DNA of 19,722 nt from contig QMME01000021.1 of NCBI GenBank assembly GCA_003647095.1, positions 1 to 19,722 of the forward strand, written 5' to 3'. The DNA comes from Deltaproteobacteria bacterium. GTDB taxonomy: Bacteria; Myxococcota; B64-G9. Made by a program: the position numbers and the translations under genes. The notes beneath the pieces are model-generated. The model saw only the letters and a list, made by a program, of their open reading frames with translations. It was not told the DNA's origin and made no database searches. Shown piece by piece: positions 1 to 8,034 of this stretch. Numbering within the stretch: the first letter of the stretch is position 1; every line of letters begins with the position of its first letter.

Positions 1-2
1 CC

Positions 3-3000
3 GTACCCTTCCGGGGCGACACTCCCGGGCAGCTAACCTACCACTATCGCCTGGATGACGCCCCCTGGCAGAAGACCAATGATCGCCGGCTCCGCCTGGA
101 GGGCTTGCCGGACGGCCGGCATCGCCTGGAGGTACGGGCCAGCGACGGCCGCCTGAACGTCGATCCCACACCGGCCCTGCTCTGCCTGGTTGTCGACACC
201 CCCCTGCCTGCCTGGTTGCCCTGGCTGGCAGGGTTGCTGCTGGCCCTGGTGGGTGTGGCCGGCCGCAGGCGATTGTACCGACTGGCGCAACGCATTCGCC
301 TGCGCAAGTTCCATCCCATCGACCCCATGCCCTTTTTCCCCGGCCGGCCGGCCCCGGCCGAACTGTTGCTGGGTCGCGATGAACACCTGGAAAAGATCCG
401 GGAAATGACCTGCGCCAGCGGCGGGGCGGTGGTGGTCTGGGGTCCCGACGGCAGCGGCAAGCGCTCGCTGCTGCGGCAGCTACGAACATCCATCGCGTCA
501 GAAGGTTGCCTGGTGGCCCAGGTGGATCTGGCCCTGCTGGCGGTGAGCGGGCGCATCGGCAACGCCCTGCGAGTCCTGGCCCAGCAGCTGGCGGAGGGCA
601 ACCCGCAGCGTGCCAGCGGGGAGCCTGGACAACGCCCCGGTACGGAAGAGGACGACGACGACCCCTATCGCCGCCTCGACCTGGAGCTGCAACGACTGGG
701 TGCACAACAGCAGCCACCGCGGGTGGCCCTGTTGCTCAGCAGCGCCGAACTGCTGTCGCTGTCGGCGGCGGCGGAGAACGAAACCCTGCGCGATCTCTTT
801 TCCTATTTGCGGGCGCTGCTGGAAAGACACGATTTCCTCACCATGGTGCTGTCCCTGCGGGGACGCTGGTTCGATCTGGCCACGCGGTTTCAGCCGCTTT
901 TCTCCTTTGCCACCCCGGTGACCATGAACCGCCTCACGGACGAGCAGGTGTCGCAGTTGTTCGACCGGGCGCTGGCGGGACGGGTGGCCTGGACGGGAGG
1001 AACCCGCCGCCTGCTCGTCGATTACGTGGGCGGACACCCGGCCGTGGCCCACTTGCTGGGTGAACGACTGGTCAGCGAGCTGAACCGGCAAGGCACCAAT
1101 ATCTGCACCGGGCGCCTGCTGAAACAGGTTGCCGCCACGCTGGTGGAACAGGAACAGGGCAGCTTGAGCGAGGTATGGCAGGAAAGAACCCGCCAGGAGC
1201 GGTTGGCCCTGGCCGCCCTGGCCAGTGGGTCCGCGGCGGCACCGGGAGTTTCCGAGAAGCAGTTGCTGGAAGCCCTGGCCGAGTCGGGCATCCGCTTGCT
1301 GCCCGAGGAGCTGCGCCGTACCTTGCTGGCCCTGGAAAGGGACGGGGCACTGGTTCGCCGTGAAGACCTGCTGGCCATCCGGGGTGAGCTGCAGCGTACG
1401 TGGATTGCCCAGCATCATCCCGTGGCCCAGGTAATCGAGGAAGGCCACGAGTATGTCGGCCACTACCAACTGCAGGAGCGACTCGGCGCCGGTGGTATGG
1501 GGGTGGTCTTCCGTGCCCGGGACCTGGCCAGCGGCCGCCTGGTGGCCCTGAAGCTGATGCGCCCGGAACTGGGCGAAAGCGAGCGCTCCCGCAAGCGTTT
1601 CCTGCGCGAGGCGCAGGTGGGGCGCCGGGTGGACCATCCCGCCCTGGTACGCATCCTCGATTATGGTGAGCAGGGAGGTCGACTCTACCTGGCCATGGAA
1701 TACTGCCAGGGCCAGACCCTGGAGCGTTGGCGCCGGCAGCAGACCAGTCTGGCAGCCAGCACCATCATCTCCATGGGCCGCGACCTGGCCGCGGCCCTGG
1801 AGGCCCTGCACGGGGCCGGCATCCTGCACCGCGATATCAAGAGTGAAAATGTCATGGTGCTGGAAGGCGACGTCACCCGGGGAGGAGTTCCCCGGGTCAA
1901 GCTCATGGATTTCGGGCTGGCGGCGGTGGCGGAGGAATCGCGGGTGACCCGGGCCGGAACCCTGCTGGGGACGGTGGCCTTCATGTCTCCCGAACAGGCC
2001 CGGGGAGACCGGCTCGACGAACGGGCCGACCTGTATTCCCTGGGAGTGGTGCTGTACGAGCTGTGTTGCGGCCAGACTCCTTTCCGCGGCGACGATACCG
2101 CGGTACTGCACGACATCATCTATCGAGCGGCGCCGGCGCTGGCGGAACGGGCCCCCTGGGTGCCGCCAGGTCTGGCCGCGCTGGTCGACGGCATGATTGC
2201 CAAGTCACCAGACCAGCGTCCGGCATCCGCCTCCGTGGTCACCAACCGCCTGGAGCAGTTGCTCGGGGAAGACGATGTCGAGCACCAGCTGGTTCCGGCC
2301 GCAGATGCCCGTCCGGCCTCCCGCGGCTCGCGGGTCTTGAGCCGAACCATCGAGGCGGTGGGCGCGGAAAGCAGGCTGGTGGCAGCGTTGGCCGAGACCC
2401 GGCGCAGTGAACAGGAGACCTCGTCGAGCATCCTGCTGCTGCAAGTGGCCGCCCACGTGGCCCGCGGACCGCTGGAGATCCACATCGACGATGCCCTGCA
2501 AACGGTCCAGGCCACCCTGATGGCCGACAGCCTGATGCTGTGGCTGGCCCGTGACGGGCACCTGCAGATGGTTCATCACTGTGGCGAAACGGCTCCCCGT
2601 TTCGACACCGCCGACGAGTGGTTGCGGGAGCAACTCAACCATTGCCGCCGGGAAAGGACCGCCCTGATAATCATGAACGACACCGACGACAGGGATTCCG
2701 GGACCCTGCTGGCCTGTCCCCTGCTGTCGGGCAACGGTGATCAGCGGGTTCTGGTGGCCACTCGCAGTGGTCCGCGGTTCGCGCCCTTCGGCGAGCGGGA
2801 GCGGGAACTGGCGGTGGCCTGCGCTCACCTGCTGGGAATGGGTTTTGAACGGGATCGGCTCAACCGGCAACTCCTGGAGAAGGAACGCCTGGCCGTGGCC
2901 GGAGAAATGCTGGCCGGGGTGGCACATGACCTGCGCGGACCCATCACCGTCATTTCCGGATATGTGGAACTGGTCGGCGAAGGAACCCTGGGAACCGACC

Positions 3001-3536
3001 GGCAACAGTACCTCGATATCATCGGCCGCCAGGTCGAGCAGATGAACCAGATGATTGCCAACCTGATGACCTTCGTACGTGGCGAGCAGGCCACCGTCTA
3101 CCAGGAAGTGTCGCTGGGGGAACTGCTTGACGATCTACGGCAGAAGGTGGAACCGCTGTGCCAGCCACGGGGAATAGAACTCCGCCTGCAGGGCGATGGC
3201 CAGACTATTAGCACCGATGCCAGCAAGTTGCTGCGTATCGGCTACAACCTGGGCAAGAACGCCGCCGAGGCCCTGGGCCGGAACGGCACCGTGACCATTC
3301 GCCTGCAGGCAAGCAAGGAAGGACTACGGCTCGAAGTGGAGGACAATGGCCCGGGAATCCCCCCCGAGGAGCAGCAGCACCTGTTCGAACCCTTCTTCAC
3401 CCGGCGCAAGCGCGGCGGCACCGGCATCGGCCTGTTCGTGGTCAAGCGCCTGGTGGAGGAAATGGGTGGGAGCATAGAGATCGACTCGCAACCGCAACGC
3501 GGCAGTTGCTTCCGGGTTCACCTGCCGCCAGCGTGA
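3..3536 (+). CDS. Transmembrane sensor with NTPase, Ser/Thr kinase, GAF and histidine kinase domains (5' end missing)
   Basis: The reading frame is already open at base 3, so the N-terminus lies outside the window; 1177 residues are visible. Domains in order, numbered from base 3: a Y_Y_Y-like beta-sandwich (about 1-62; such domains usually follow a periplasmic beta-propeller), a membrane helix (about 68-87), an NTPase with Walker A GPDGSGKRS (147-155), a complete Ser/Thr kinase (about 488-752: GAGGMG loop, K517, HRD 609-611, DFG 636-638), a GAF-like region (about 805-945), a HisKA domain with H975 in VAHDLRGP, and an HATPase_c domain with N-box N1086 and DNGPGI from 1114. The likely Walker B strand reads ALLLSSAE, with Ser where Asp is usual, so the NTPase may be weak. 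No receiver domain is attached. Inference: it senses an external or periplasmic cue and can phosphorylate both Ser/Thr and His/Asp targets. The partner regulator is unknown. The domain calls are strong; the ligand is unknown. Confidence 0.93.
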   Translation, partial: VPFRGDTPGQLTYHYRLDDAPWQKTNDRRLRLEGLPDGRHRLEVRASDGRLNVDPTPALLCLVVDTPLPAWLPWLAGLLLALVGVAGRRRLYRLAQRIRLRKFHPIDPMPFFPGRPAPAELLLGRDEHLEKIREMTCASGGAVVVWGPDGSGKRSLLRQLRTSIASEGCLVAQVDLALLAVSGRIGNALRVLAQQLAEGNPQRASGEPGQRPGTEEDDDDPYRRLDLELQRLGAQQQPPRVALLLSSAELLSLSAAAENETLRDLFSYLRALLERHDFLTMVLSLRGRWFDLATRFQPLFSFATPVTMNRLTDEQVSQLFDRALAGRVAWTGGTRRLLVDYVGGHPAVAHLLGERLVSELNRQGTNICTGRLLKQVAATLVEQEQGSLSEVWQERTRQERLALAALASGSAAAPGVSEKQLLEALAESGIRLLPEELRRTLLALERDGALVRREDLLAIRGELQRTWIAQHHPVAQVIEEGHEYVGHYQLQERLGAGGMGVVFRARDLASGRLVALKLMRPELGESERSRKRFLREAQVGRRVDHPALVRILDYGEQGGRLYLAMEYCQGQTLERWRRQQTSLAASTIISMGRDLAAALEALHGAGILHRDIKSENVMVLEGDVTRGGVPRVKLMDFGLAAVAEESRVTRAGTLLGTVAFMSPEQARGDRLDERADLYSLGVVLYELCCGQTPFRGDDTAVLHDIIYRAAPALAERAPWVPPGLAALVDGMIAKSPDQRPASASVVTNRLEQLLGEDDVEHQLVPAADARPASRGSRVLSRTIEAVGAESRLVAALAETRRSEQETSSSILLLQVAAHVARGPLEIHIDDALQTVQATLMADSLMLWLARDGHLQMVHHCGETAPRFDTADEWLREQLNHCRRERTALIIMNDTDDRDSGTLLACPLLSGNGDQRVLVATRSGPRFAPFGERERELAVACAHLLGMGFERDRLNRQLLEKERLAVAGEMLAGVAHDLRGPITVISGYVELVGEGTLGTDRQQYLDIIGRQVEQMNQMIANLMTFVRGEQATVYQEVSLGELLDDLRQKVEPLCQPRGIELRLQGDGQTISTDASKLLRIGYNLGKNAAEALGRNGTVTIRLQASKEGLRLEVEDNGPGIPPEEQQHLFEPFFTRRKRGGTGIGLFVVKRLVEEMGGSIEIDSQPQRGSCFRVHLPPA

Positions 3537-3558
3537 GTCTTCCCCCGCCGCGGTGCCG

Positions 3559-3593
3559 GCCCGCCCCGAATATAATATACTACCGGGGTCGGC
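3559..3593. other. Imperfect inverted repeat between two convergent genes
   Basis: The arms 3559-3568 and 3584-3593 pair as GCC..CCCCG with CGGGG..GGC, with two mismatched positions inside the stem. They enclose a 15-base A/T-rich loop. It lies in the 67-base gap between the convergent sensor-kinase gene and the secreted cyclophilin gene, where a bidirectional terminator would be expected. No T-tract follows on either strand, so termination is only a possibility. Confidence 0.25.
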
Positions 3594-3603
3594 GGTCACC
3601 AGG

Positions 3604-4182
3604 TCACTTCAGGCGGACCGACTGGATGACCACATCCTGCAGCGGGCAGTCGCGGCTGAAAGGACCGCGGGCCCCGGTCTTGACCGCGGCGATCTTGTCG
3701 ACCACTTCCATGCCCTTGACCACCTTGCCGAAAACGGCGTAGCCGAAATCACGCACCCCGTGATCGAGAAAGGTGTTGTTCTTCAAGTTGATGAAGAACT
3801 GGTTGGTGGCCGAGTCCACCACCGAGGTGCGGGCCATGGCCAGCGTGCCTCGTTCGTTCTTGAGGCCGTTGTCGGCCTCGTTCTTGATGGGAGAGTGGGT
3901 GGGCCGCTTGGTGAACTTGGCATCGAAGCCGCCGCCCTGGATCATGAAATTGGGAATCACCCGGTGGAAGACGGTGCCGTCGTAGGCCTTCTCCTTGACG
4001 TAACGCAGGAAGTTCTCGACCGACTTGGGTGCCTTGTCCCGGTAGAGTACCGCTTCGATGGTCCCCTGGCTGGTCTTGATGATCACCGTCGGGTTGCCGG
4101 CCGCCTTCTGCGGGGAACCGGCCCAGGCCAGGGCCGCCAGCACCAGGGAAAAACTCGCCAGGATTACGATGGTTCTTTTCAT
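3604..4182 (-). CDS. ppiA: Secreted cyclophilin-type peptidyl-prolyl cis-trans isomerase
   Basis: This 192-residue protein opens with a signal peptide (MKRTIVILASFSLVLAALAWA). A whole cyclophilin domain of the E. coli PpiA/PpiB type follows: FHRVIPNFMIQGGG with the catalytic Arg, then NERGTLAMAR, QFFINL and FGYAVFGKV. It would catalyse proline isomerisation during folding of exported proteins in the periplasm. The Trp of eukaryotic cyclophilins that contacts cyclosporin is absent, as is usual in bacteria. A strong AAGGAGG site lies just upstream of the ATG at 4182. The gene sits 19 bases after the stop of a cytosolic paralogue on the same strand and very probably shares its transcript. The two proteins are similar throughout the catalytic domain, which suggests a tandem duplication in which one copy carries a signal peptide. 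Confidence 0.95.
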   Translation of the reverse strand: MKRTIVILASFSLVLAALAWAGSPQKAAGNPTVIIKTSQGTIEAVLYRDKAPKSVENFLRYVKEKAYDGTVFHRVIPNFMIQGGGFDAKFTKRPTHSPIKNEADNGLKNERGTLAMARTSVVDSATNQFFINLKNNTFLDHGVRDFGYAVFGKVVKGMEVVDKIAAVKTGARGPFSRDCPLQDVVIQSVRLK

Positions 4183-4201
4183 CTCCCGCCTCCTTGGATT
4201 G

Positions 4202-4699
4202 TTACAGCAACTGCACCGACTCTATTACCACCGGCTGCACGGGGCAATCCTTGCTGAAGGGACCGGCGGCACCGGTGGGCAGAGCGGCGATCTTGTCGAC
4301 CACATCCATGCCCGCCGTCACCTTGCCGAACACGGCATAGCCGAAGTCGCGCTGCCCGTGATCGAGAAAAGAGTTGTTGGCCAGGTTGATGAAAAACTGG
4401 CTGGTGGCGGAATCTATCTCGCTGGTGCGGGCCATGGCCAGGGTGCCGCGTTCGTTCTTGAAACCGTTCTGGGCCTCGTTCTTGATGGGAGGGCGAGTGG
4501 GCTTCTGCTGAAACCGCTCGTCGTAGCCCCCTCCCTGGATCATGAAGTTGGGAATGACGCGGTGGAAAATGGTTCCCTGGTAGTGACCATCGTCGATGTA
4601 CTGGATGAAGTTGGCCACCGTCACCGGCGCCTGGTCTTCGAACAGGACTATCTCGATGTCTCCCTGGTTGGTCTTGAGCAGTGCTTTCTTCTCGGGCAT
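4202..4699 (-). CDS. ppiB: Cytosolic cyclophilin-type peptidyl-prolyl cis-trans isomerase
   Basis: The 165-residue protein has no signal sequence and consists of one cyclophilin domain of normal bacterial length. It carries FHRVIPNFMIQGGG, NERGTLAMAR, SQFFINL and DFGYAVFGKV. It would speed cis-trans isomerisation of peptidyl-proline bonds in the cytoplasm. The ATG at 4699 is preceded by a GGGAGGG ribosome-binding site. Only 16 bases separate it from the stop of the S1-domain gene upstream, and 19 bases from the secreted paralogue downstream, so an S1-ppiB-ppiA operon is likely. The family assignment is secure. The ppiA/ppiB naming rests on predicted location, not on orthology testing. Confidence 0.95.
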   Translation of the reverse strand: MPEKKALLKTNQGDIEIVLFEDQAPVTVANFIQYIDDGHYQGTIFHRVIPNFMIQGGGYDERFQQKPTRPPIKNEAQNGFKNERGTLAMARTSEIDSATSQFFINLANNSFLDHGQRDFGYAVFGKVTAGMDVVDKIAALPTGAAGPFSKDCPVQPVVIESVQLL

Positions 4700-4715
4700 G
4701 ATCGCCCTCCCGTGT

Positions 4716-6164
4716 TCAGGTTTTGGGAAGTTTCTTCTTCAGGATATCCCCCAGTGTGCCAAAACCGGCTTCTTCCCGCCTGCCGGCGGACTGCAGGTAT
4801 TCGTCGACCTCTCCCCGCTCCTGTTCCTCGATAACCGCCTTGCGACTGAGGCGGATGCGGCGCCCGTTCTCGGTGACTTCCAGCACCTTCACCCGCAGGG
4901 GGGTGCCCGGCGGGAACTGCTTGCGATGATCGGTACCCCGGGGGGTTCCCATTTCCACGTTGGGTACCAATCCCTTGCGCCCCGGTCCCAGCACCACGAA
5001 GACCCCGAAGTTGGCCACGCTGTCGACCTTGCCCTCCAGCACCGCCCCCACCAGGGGAACATCGCCGAACTCGCCGGGCCGGGGTACCCGGGCCAGGCCG
5101 ATGCGCCGCACTTCGGGATCGACCGACAACACCTCTACGGTGACCTCCTGGCCTTCCTGCAACACCTGGGCGGGACTGCTGACCCGCTCGGGGGTGTTGA
5201 GGTTGGACACGTGCAGCAATCCCTCCACCCCGGGCTCCAACTGCACGAAGGCGCCGAAGGGCTTTATCTTGACCACCTGTCCCTGGTGGCGACTGCCCTC
5301 CGGGTAATTGAGCATGACATCCTGCCAGGGATCGGCTTCCAGGCGCTTGAGACTGAGAGTGATCTTGTCGCTGTCGCGGTCGAAAGAAACCACCTGGACG
5401 TTGACCTGCTCGCCGACCGCGAGCACGTCGCGAGGGTGGGCCCGGCGATCATAGGAGATCTCGGAAGCCGGCAGCAGCCCGTCCAATCCTCCCAGGTCGA
5501 TGAAGGCACCGAAATCATGCACCGATTTCACCTGTCCGGGAAGGATCTCCCCCTCCTGCAGCGTGCGGCGCAGTTCCTCGGCCCGGCGGGCCGCCTCGGC
5601 CTGGAGGAGTTCACGGCGCGACAACACGATATCGGTCCGCCGGCCGCCTTCATCGTACTTGGTGATGATGAAGTTGTAGCGCTGGTTGAGGTGAACCTCG
5701 GGATCCTCGCAGTAGCGCAACTCTATCTGGCCGATGGGACAGAAGGCCCGCAGGCCGGCCAGCTCGACATCGAAGCCGCCCTTGTTGCGTCCCACCACCC
5801 GGCCCTCCACCGGTATACGGCTGCGAGCGGCCTCGGCCAGGAACTCGCGATCGCGGATGCCCTTGGCCAGTCGCCGGGAGAGAATCACCCCATCGGCGCC
5901 GGTGGACACCACGCAGGCCTCGACCCGGTCACCCACCTGCGGCAGTTCCCCATCCTGGCCGCGCAGCTCCTCCAGGGAAAGGAATCCTTCGCTCTTGCCC
6001 CCGAGATCGACCACGGCGAATTCCTCGGTCAGGGAGACGATCACCCCCTGGAGCATCTCCCCGCGCCTGGCCTCTTCCCGGGGTGCTGCCTGCTCGACGG
6101 CTTGCAGAAACAGTTCCCGTTCCGCTTCCTCGTCCACAGTTCCCTGTTTATCTTCCTCGCTCAT
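4716..6164 (-). CDS. S1 RNA-binding protein with five S1 repeats (RpsA-like)
   Basis: The 482-residue protein has an acidic N-terminus followed by five consecutive S1 (OB-fold) repeats. The third to fifth carry the typical FGAF or FGVF strand and a GLLP, GLLH or GLVP turn; the first two are more divergent. The short C-terminal tail contains GFGTLGDILKKK. Ribosomal protein S1 of E. coli has six repeats, so this is a shorter RpsA-like protein that probably binds single-stranded mRNA in initiation or as a chaperone. A longer frame starts at a GTG at 6200, but I prefer the ATG at 6164: it has AAGGAG ten bases upstream, and the residues added by the longer form are an Arg-rich run without domain character. 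It is the first gene of a likely operon with two cyclophilins and is divergent from the HD-domain gene. Confidence 0.9.
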   Translation of the reverse strand: MSEEDKQGTVDEEAERELFLQAVEQAAPREEARRGEMLQGVIVSLTEEFAVVDLGGKSEGFLSLEELRGQDGELPQVGDRVEACVVSTGADGVILSRRLAKGIRDREFLAEAARSRIPVEGRVVGRNKGGFDVELAGLRAFCPIGQIELRYCEDPEVHLNQRYNFIITKYDEGGRRTDIVLSRRELLQAEAARRAEELRRTLQEGEILPGQVKSVHDFGAFIDLGGLDGLLPASEISYDRRAHPRDVLAVGEQVNVQVVSFDRDSDKITLSLKRLEADPWQDVMLNYPEGSRHQGQVVKIKPFGAFVQLEPGVEGLLHVSNLNTPERVSSPAQVLQEGQEVTVEVLSVDPEVRRIGLARVPRPGEFGDVPLVGAVLEGKVDSVANFGVFVVLGPGRKGLVPNVEMGTPRGTDHRKQFPPGTPLRVKVLEVTENGRRIRLSRKAVIEEQERGEVDEYLQSAGRREEAGFGTLGDILKKKLPKT

Positions 6165-6199
6165 GCCACTTCCACTCCTTGCACGTCGCCGGCGGCCCA

Positions 6200-6229
6200 C
6201 CTATAGCACGAGCACGGCTGGCATGGAAA
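6200..6229 (-). promoter_or_regulatory. Possible sigma70-type promoter for the S1-ppiB-ppiA operon
   Basis: On the minus strand, TTTCCA (6229-6224) and TATAGG (6205-6200) are separated by 18 bases, each with four of six consensus matches. It would start transcription about 30 bases before the ATG at 6164. The match is modest and was found by eye; it is supported mainly by its position in the only gap available to the operon. Confidence 0.35.
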
Positions 6230-6236
6230 GGTGAAA

Positions 6237-6265
6237 TTGACTTGCCCGTCGACACACCTTAGACT
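6237..6265 (+). promoter_or_regulatory. Sigma70-type promoter for the HD-domain gene
   Basis: TTGACT (6237-6242) and TAGACT (6260-6265) are separated by the optimal 17 bases, with five and four of six consensus matches. Transcription would start near 6272. That places the GTG codon at 6231 upstream of the transcript and makes the ATG at 6285 the likely start. Confidence 0.6.
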
Positions 6266-6284
6266 CGTGGAATGGCGGGGCAGT

Positions 6285-8024
6285 ATGGAGATTGACGTGA
6301 CCGAGGATTACTCCTCACGCCTAATCCGCCACTTCGACGAGGAAGGGCGCGGCCGGGCGATTCGCTACGACGAATTGATGATCCGCATGGGGGAGGGACA
6401 GCGTCTGTCCCTGGCCGAGTGCCTGCACGAGGAGAAGCTGCACATCGAGGAGTTCAAGCGAAACAGTCGCTGGCTGGCCAGGACCATTCGTCAACTCTAC
6501 CCCATCTACGAGGAGATCGAGGCCCACCTGGCGGAATTCACCAGGCAGGCAGCCACCCGGGCCGGCAAACTCAACGACCTGGCCACCAGCAAGCGCCTGC
6601 GCCTGCTGGACAGCTATTACACTCTCAATCGCCAGCACGATCGCATCCTCGGCAAGCTCACCAGCTACCTGCTGGCCGGCTCGGAGGGCGACCACAGCGC
6701 CCACAACGTGTCACTGGTACGCCGGGCCATCGACTATACCTGCCGGGTCATGCGCCACAAGCAGCGCAAGACGAGCGATCCGGCCGCCATCCACGCCATC
6801 GAGGCCGCCCGGGGAGCGGCCAAGAACGGCCTGCGCATAACCACCATCATCGCCACCCTGCTGCACGACGTGGTGGAGGAACGCCTGGACGACTGGACCG
6901 AACAATTGATCAACAACGAGCTGCAGAACGCCGACTACGGCGAGTATGCCGGCTGTACCATGAAGCAGGTACCGGTGGCACTGCGGCACAAGATCATCCA
7001 GAAACACATCGAGGCTTACAACGATCGGGCCAGCGGCATTTTCTTTGCCATCGGGCTGAACCTGTACGATCACGTACGGCACTTTCCGGTTCCGGGTCGC
7101 TACTACGAGACCCTCCATTCCATAGCCGAGATGGTGGCCGCGTTGTCTCGTCGCCGCGACCAGAGCTATTACTCCTACCTGCAGCAGTTGCTGTACCCCA
7201 AGCCCGATGCCGAGTTGGACACCATCGAATACGAACATCTGCGCCAGGAACTGCTTCAGGATCACCCCAACACCGACGAACTGCTCGATCCCTACCTGAA
7301 CCACGTCCACACCTTCTACCAGACGACCCTGGGTCGCTTCGCCGCCCGCGACGAGGTGCGTCGCAACGCCTTTCGCGAGATCCTGGCCAAGATTCTCGAC
7401 CGCATGAACAACACCCGCGACATGGACCGGAAGCAGGGATTTTCGCTGGCCTCCCGTCTTTATGGAACCGGTTTCAAGAACATATTTTTTCTGCAAGCCA
7501 TCGAGGACAAGTTCCGCCGGCCCAGCTTCAACACCGAGGAACGCAAGATCATCGAGATCAAGTTCATCAACAAACCCAAGGTGGCGGCGCTGTACCAGAT
7601 TCTCGACGACCTGCAGCACCTGCATCGCAATGGCCAGGATAAGCTCATCGAGTTTCTCGACAACGAGATCGTGCGCTACATGGCCACCCGGGATTTCTGG
7701 CGGCTCACTCCGCCCGGCCGCAGCGGTTACTTCAACGGCCTCATCTTCCTCTTCAATGACATCACCCTGGGACGGAAATCATCCCTGGCCGAACTGGAGA
7801 GACGGCCGGAGAAACTGGCCGAAGTGCTGGTGGCTTTTCGAGCCGTTCTCGAGTCCTTCCTGGTATATCCCAACCTCGTCAGCGGAGATGCCGACACCAC
7901 CCGGCGGCGACAACAGTATCGCATCCAGGGAATGGGACCGGGCCTGGAGAGACGCTCCGCTGCAGCCCGGGAACAGAACCGCGATCAGCTGTCGTTGAAG
8001 AGTTTCTCCCGCCTGGTCACCTGA
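6285..8024 (+). CDS. Stand-alone RelA/SpoT-type HD domain protein, putative (p)ppGpp or nucleotide hydrolase
   Basis: The 579-residue protein has no signal peptide or membrane helix. A helical N-terminal third is followed by motifs that follow the RSH hydrolase domain: RHKQRKTSDP (H158, R161; compare HKGQxRKSGEP), IHAIEAA (H170), LLHDVVEE (H194-D195, E198-E199) and LDRMNNTR (D372, N376; compare ADRLHNMR). These correspond to the metal ligands H53, H77, D78 and D144, and to N148, of the Streptococcus Rel enzyme. No synthetase, TGS or ACT domain is visible; the C-terminal 200 residues are unassigned. About 177 residues separate HD from the last Asp, against 66 in Rel, so there is a large insertion. 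A longer frame begins at the GTG at 6231, but the promoter at 6237-6265 lies inside it, favouring the ATG at 6285. Known: this domain class hydrolyses (p)ppGpp. Inferred: this protein does the same or acts on a related nucleotide. Confidence 0.75.
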   Translation: MEIDVTEDYSSRLIRHFDEEGRGRAIRYDELMIRMGEGQRLSLAECLHEEKLHIEEFKRNSRWLARTIRQLYPIYEEIEAHLAEFTRQAATRAGKLNDLATSKRLRLLDSYYTLNRQHDRILGKLTSYLLAGSEGDHSAHNVSLVRRAIDYTCRVMRHKQRKTSDPAAIHAIEAARGAAKNGLRITTIIATLLHDVVEERLDDWTEQLINNELQNADYGEYAGCTMKQVPVALRHKIIQKHIEAYNDRASGIFFAIGLNLYDHVRHFPVPGRYYETLHSIAEMVAALSRRRDQSYYSYLQQLLYPKPDAELDTIEYEHLRQELLQDHPNTDELLDPYLNHVHTFYQTTLGRFAARDEVRRNAFREILAKILDRMNNTRDMDRKQGFSLASRLYGTGFKNIFFLQAIEDKFRRPSFNTEERKIIEIKFINKPKVAALYQILDDLQHLHRNGQDKLIEFLDNEIVRYMATRDFWRLTPPGRSGYFNGLIFLFNDITLGRKSSLAELERRPEKLAEVLVAFRAVLESFLVYPNLVSGDADTTRRRQQYRIQGMGPGLERRSAAAREQNRDQLSLKSFSRLVT

Positions 8025-8034
8025 GGCAGTGCCT

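Noticed and set aside
498..2111. A 537-residue open frame on the minus strand
   Set aside because: It is antisense to the NTPase and Ser/Thr kinase modules and has no recognisable domain.
3571..3576. Perfect TATAAT box
   Set aside because: It sits in a gap between convergent genes with no -35 match at suitable distance and would drive transcription antisense to the cyclophilin.
4596..6206. A 536-residue open frame on the plus strand
   Set aside because: It lies opposite the five-repeat S1 protein, whose repeats are unmistakable.
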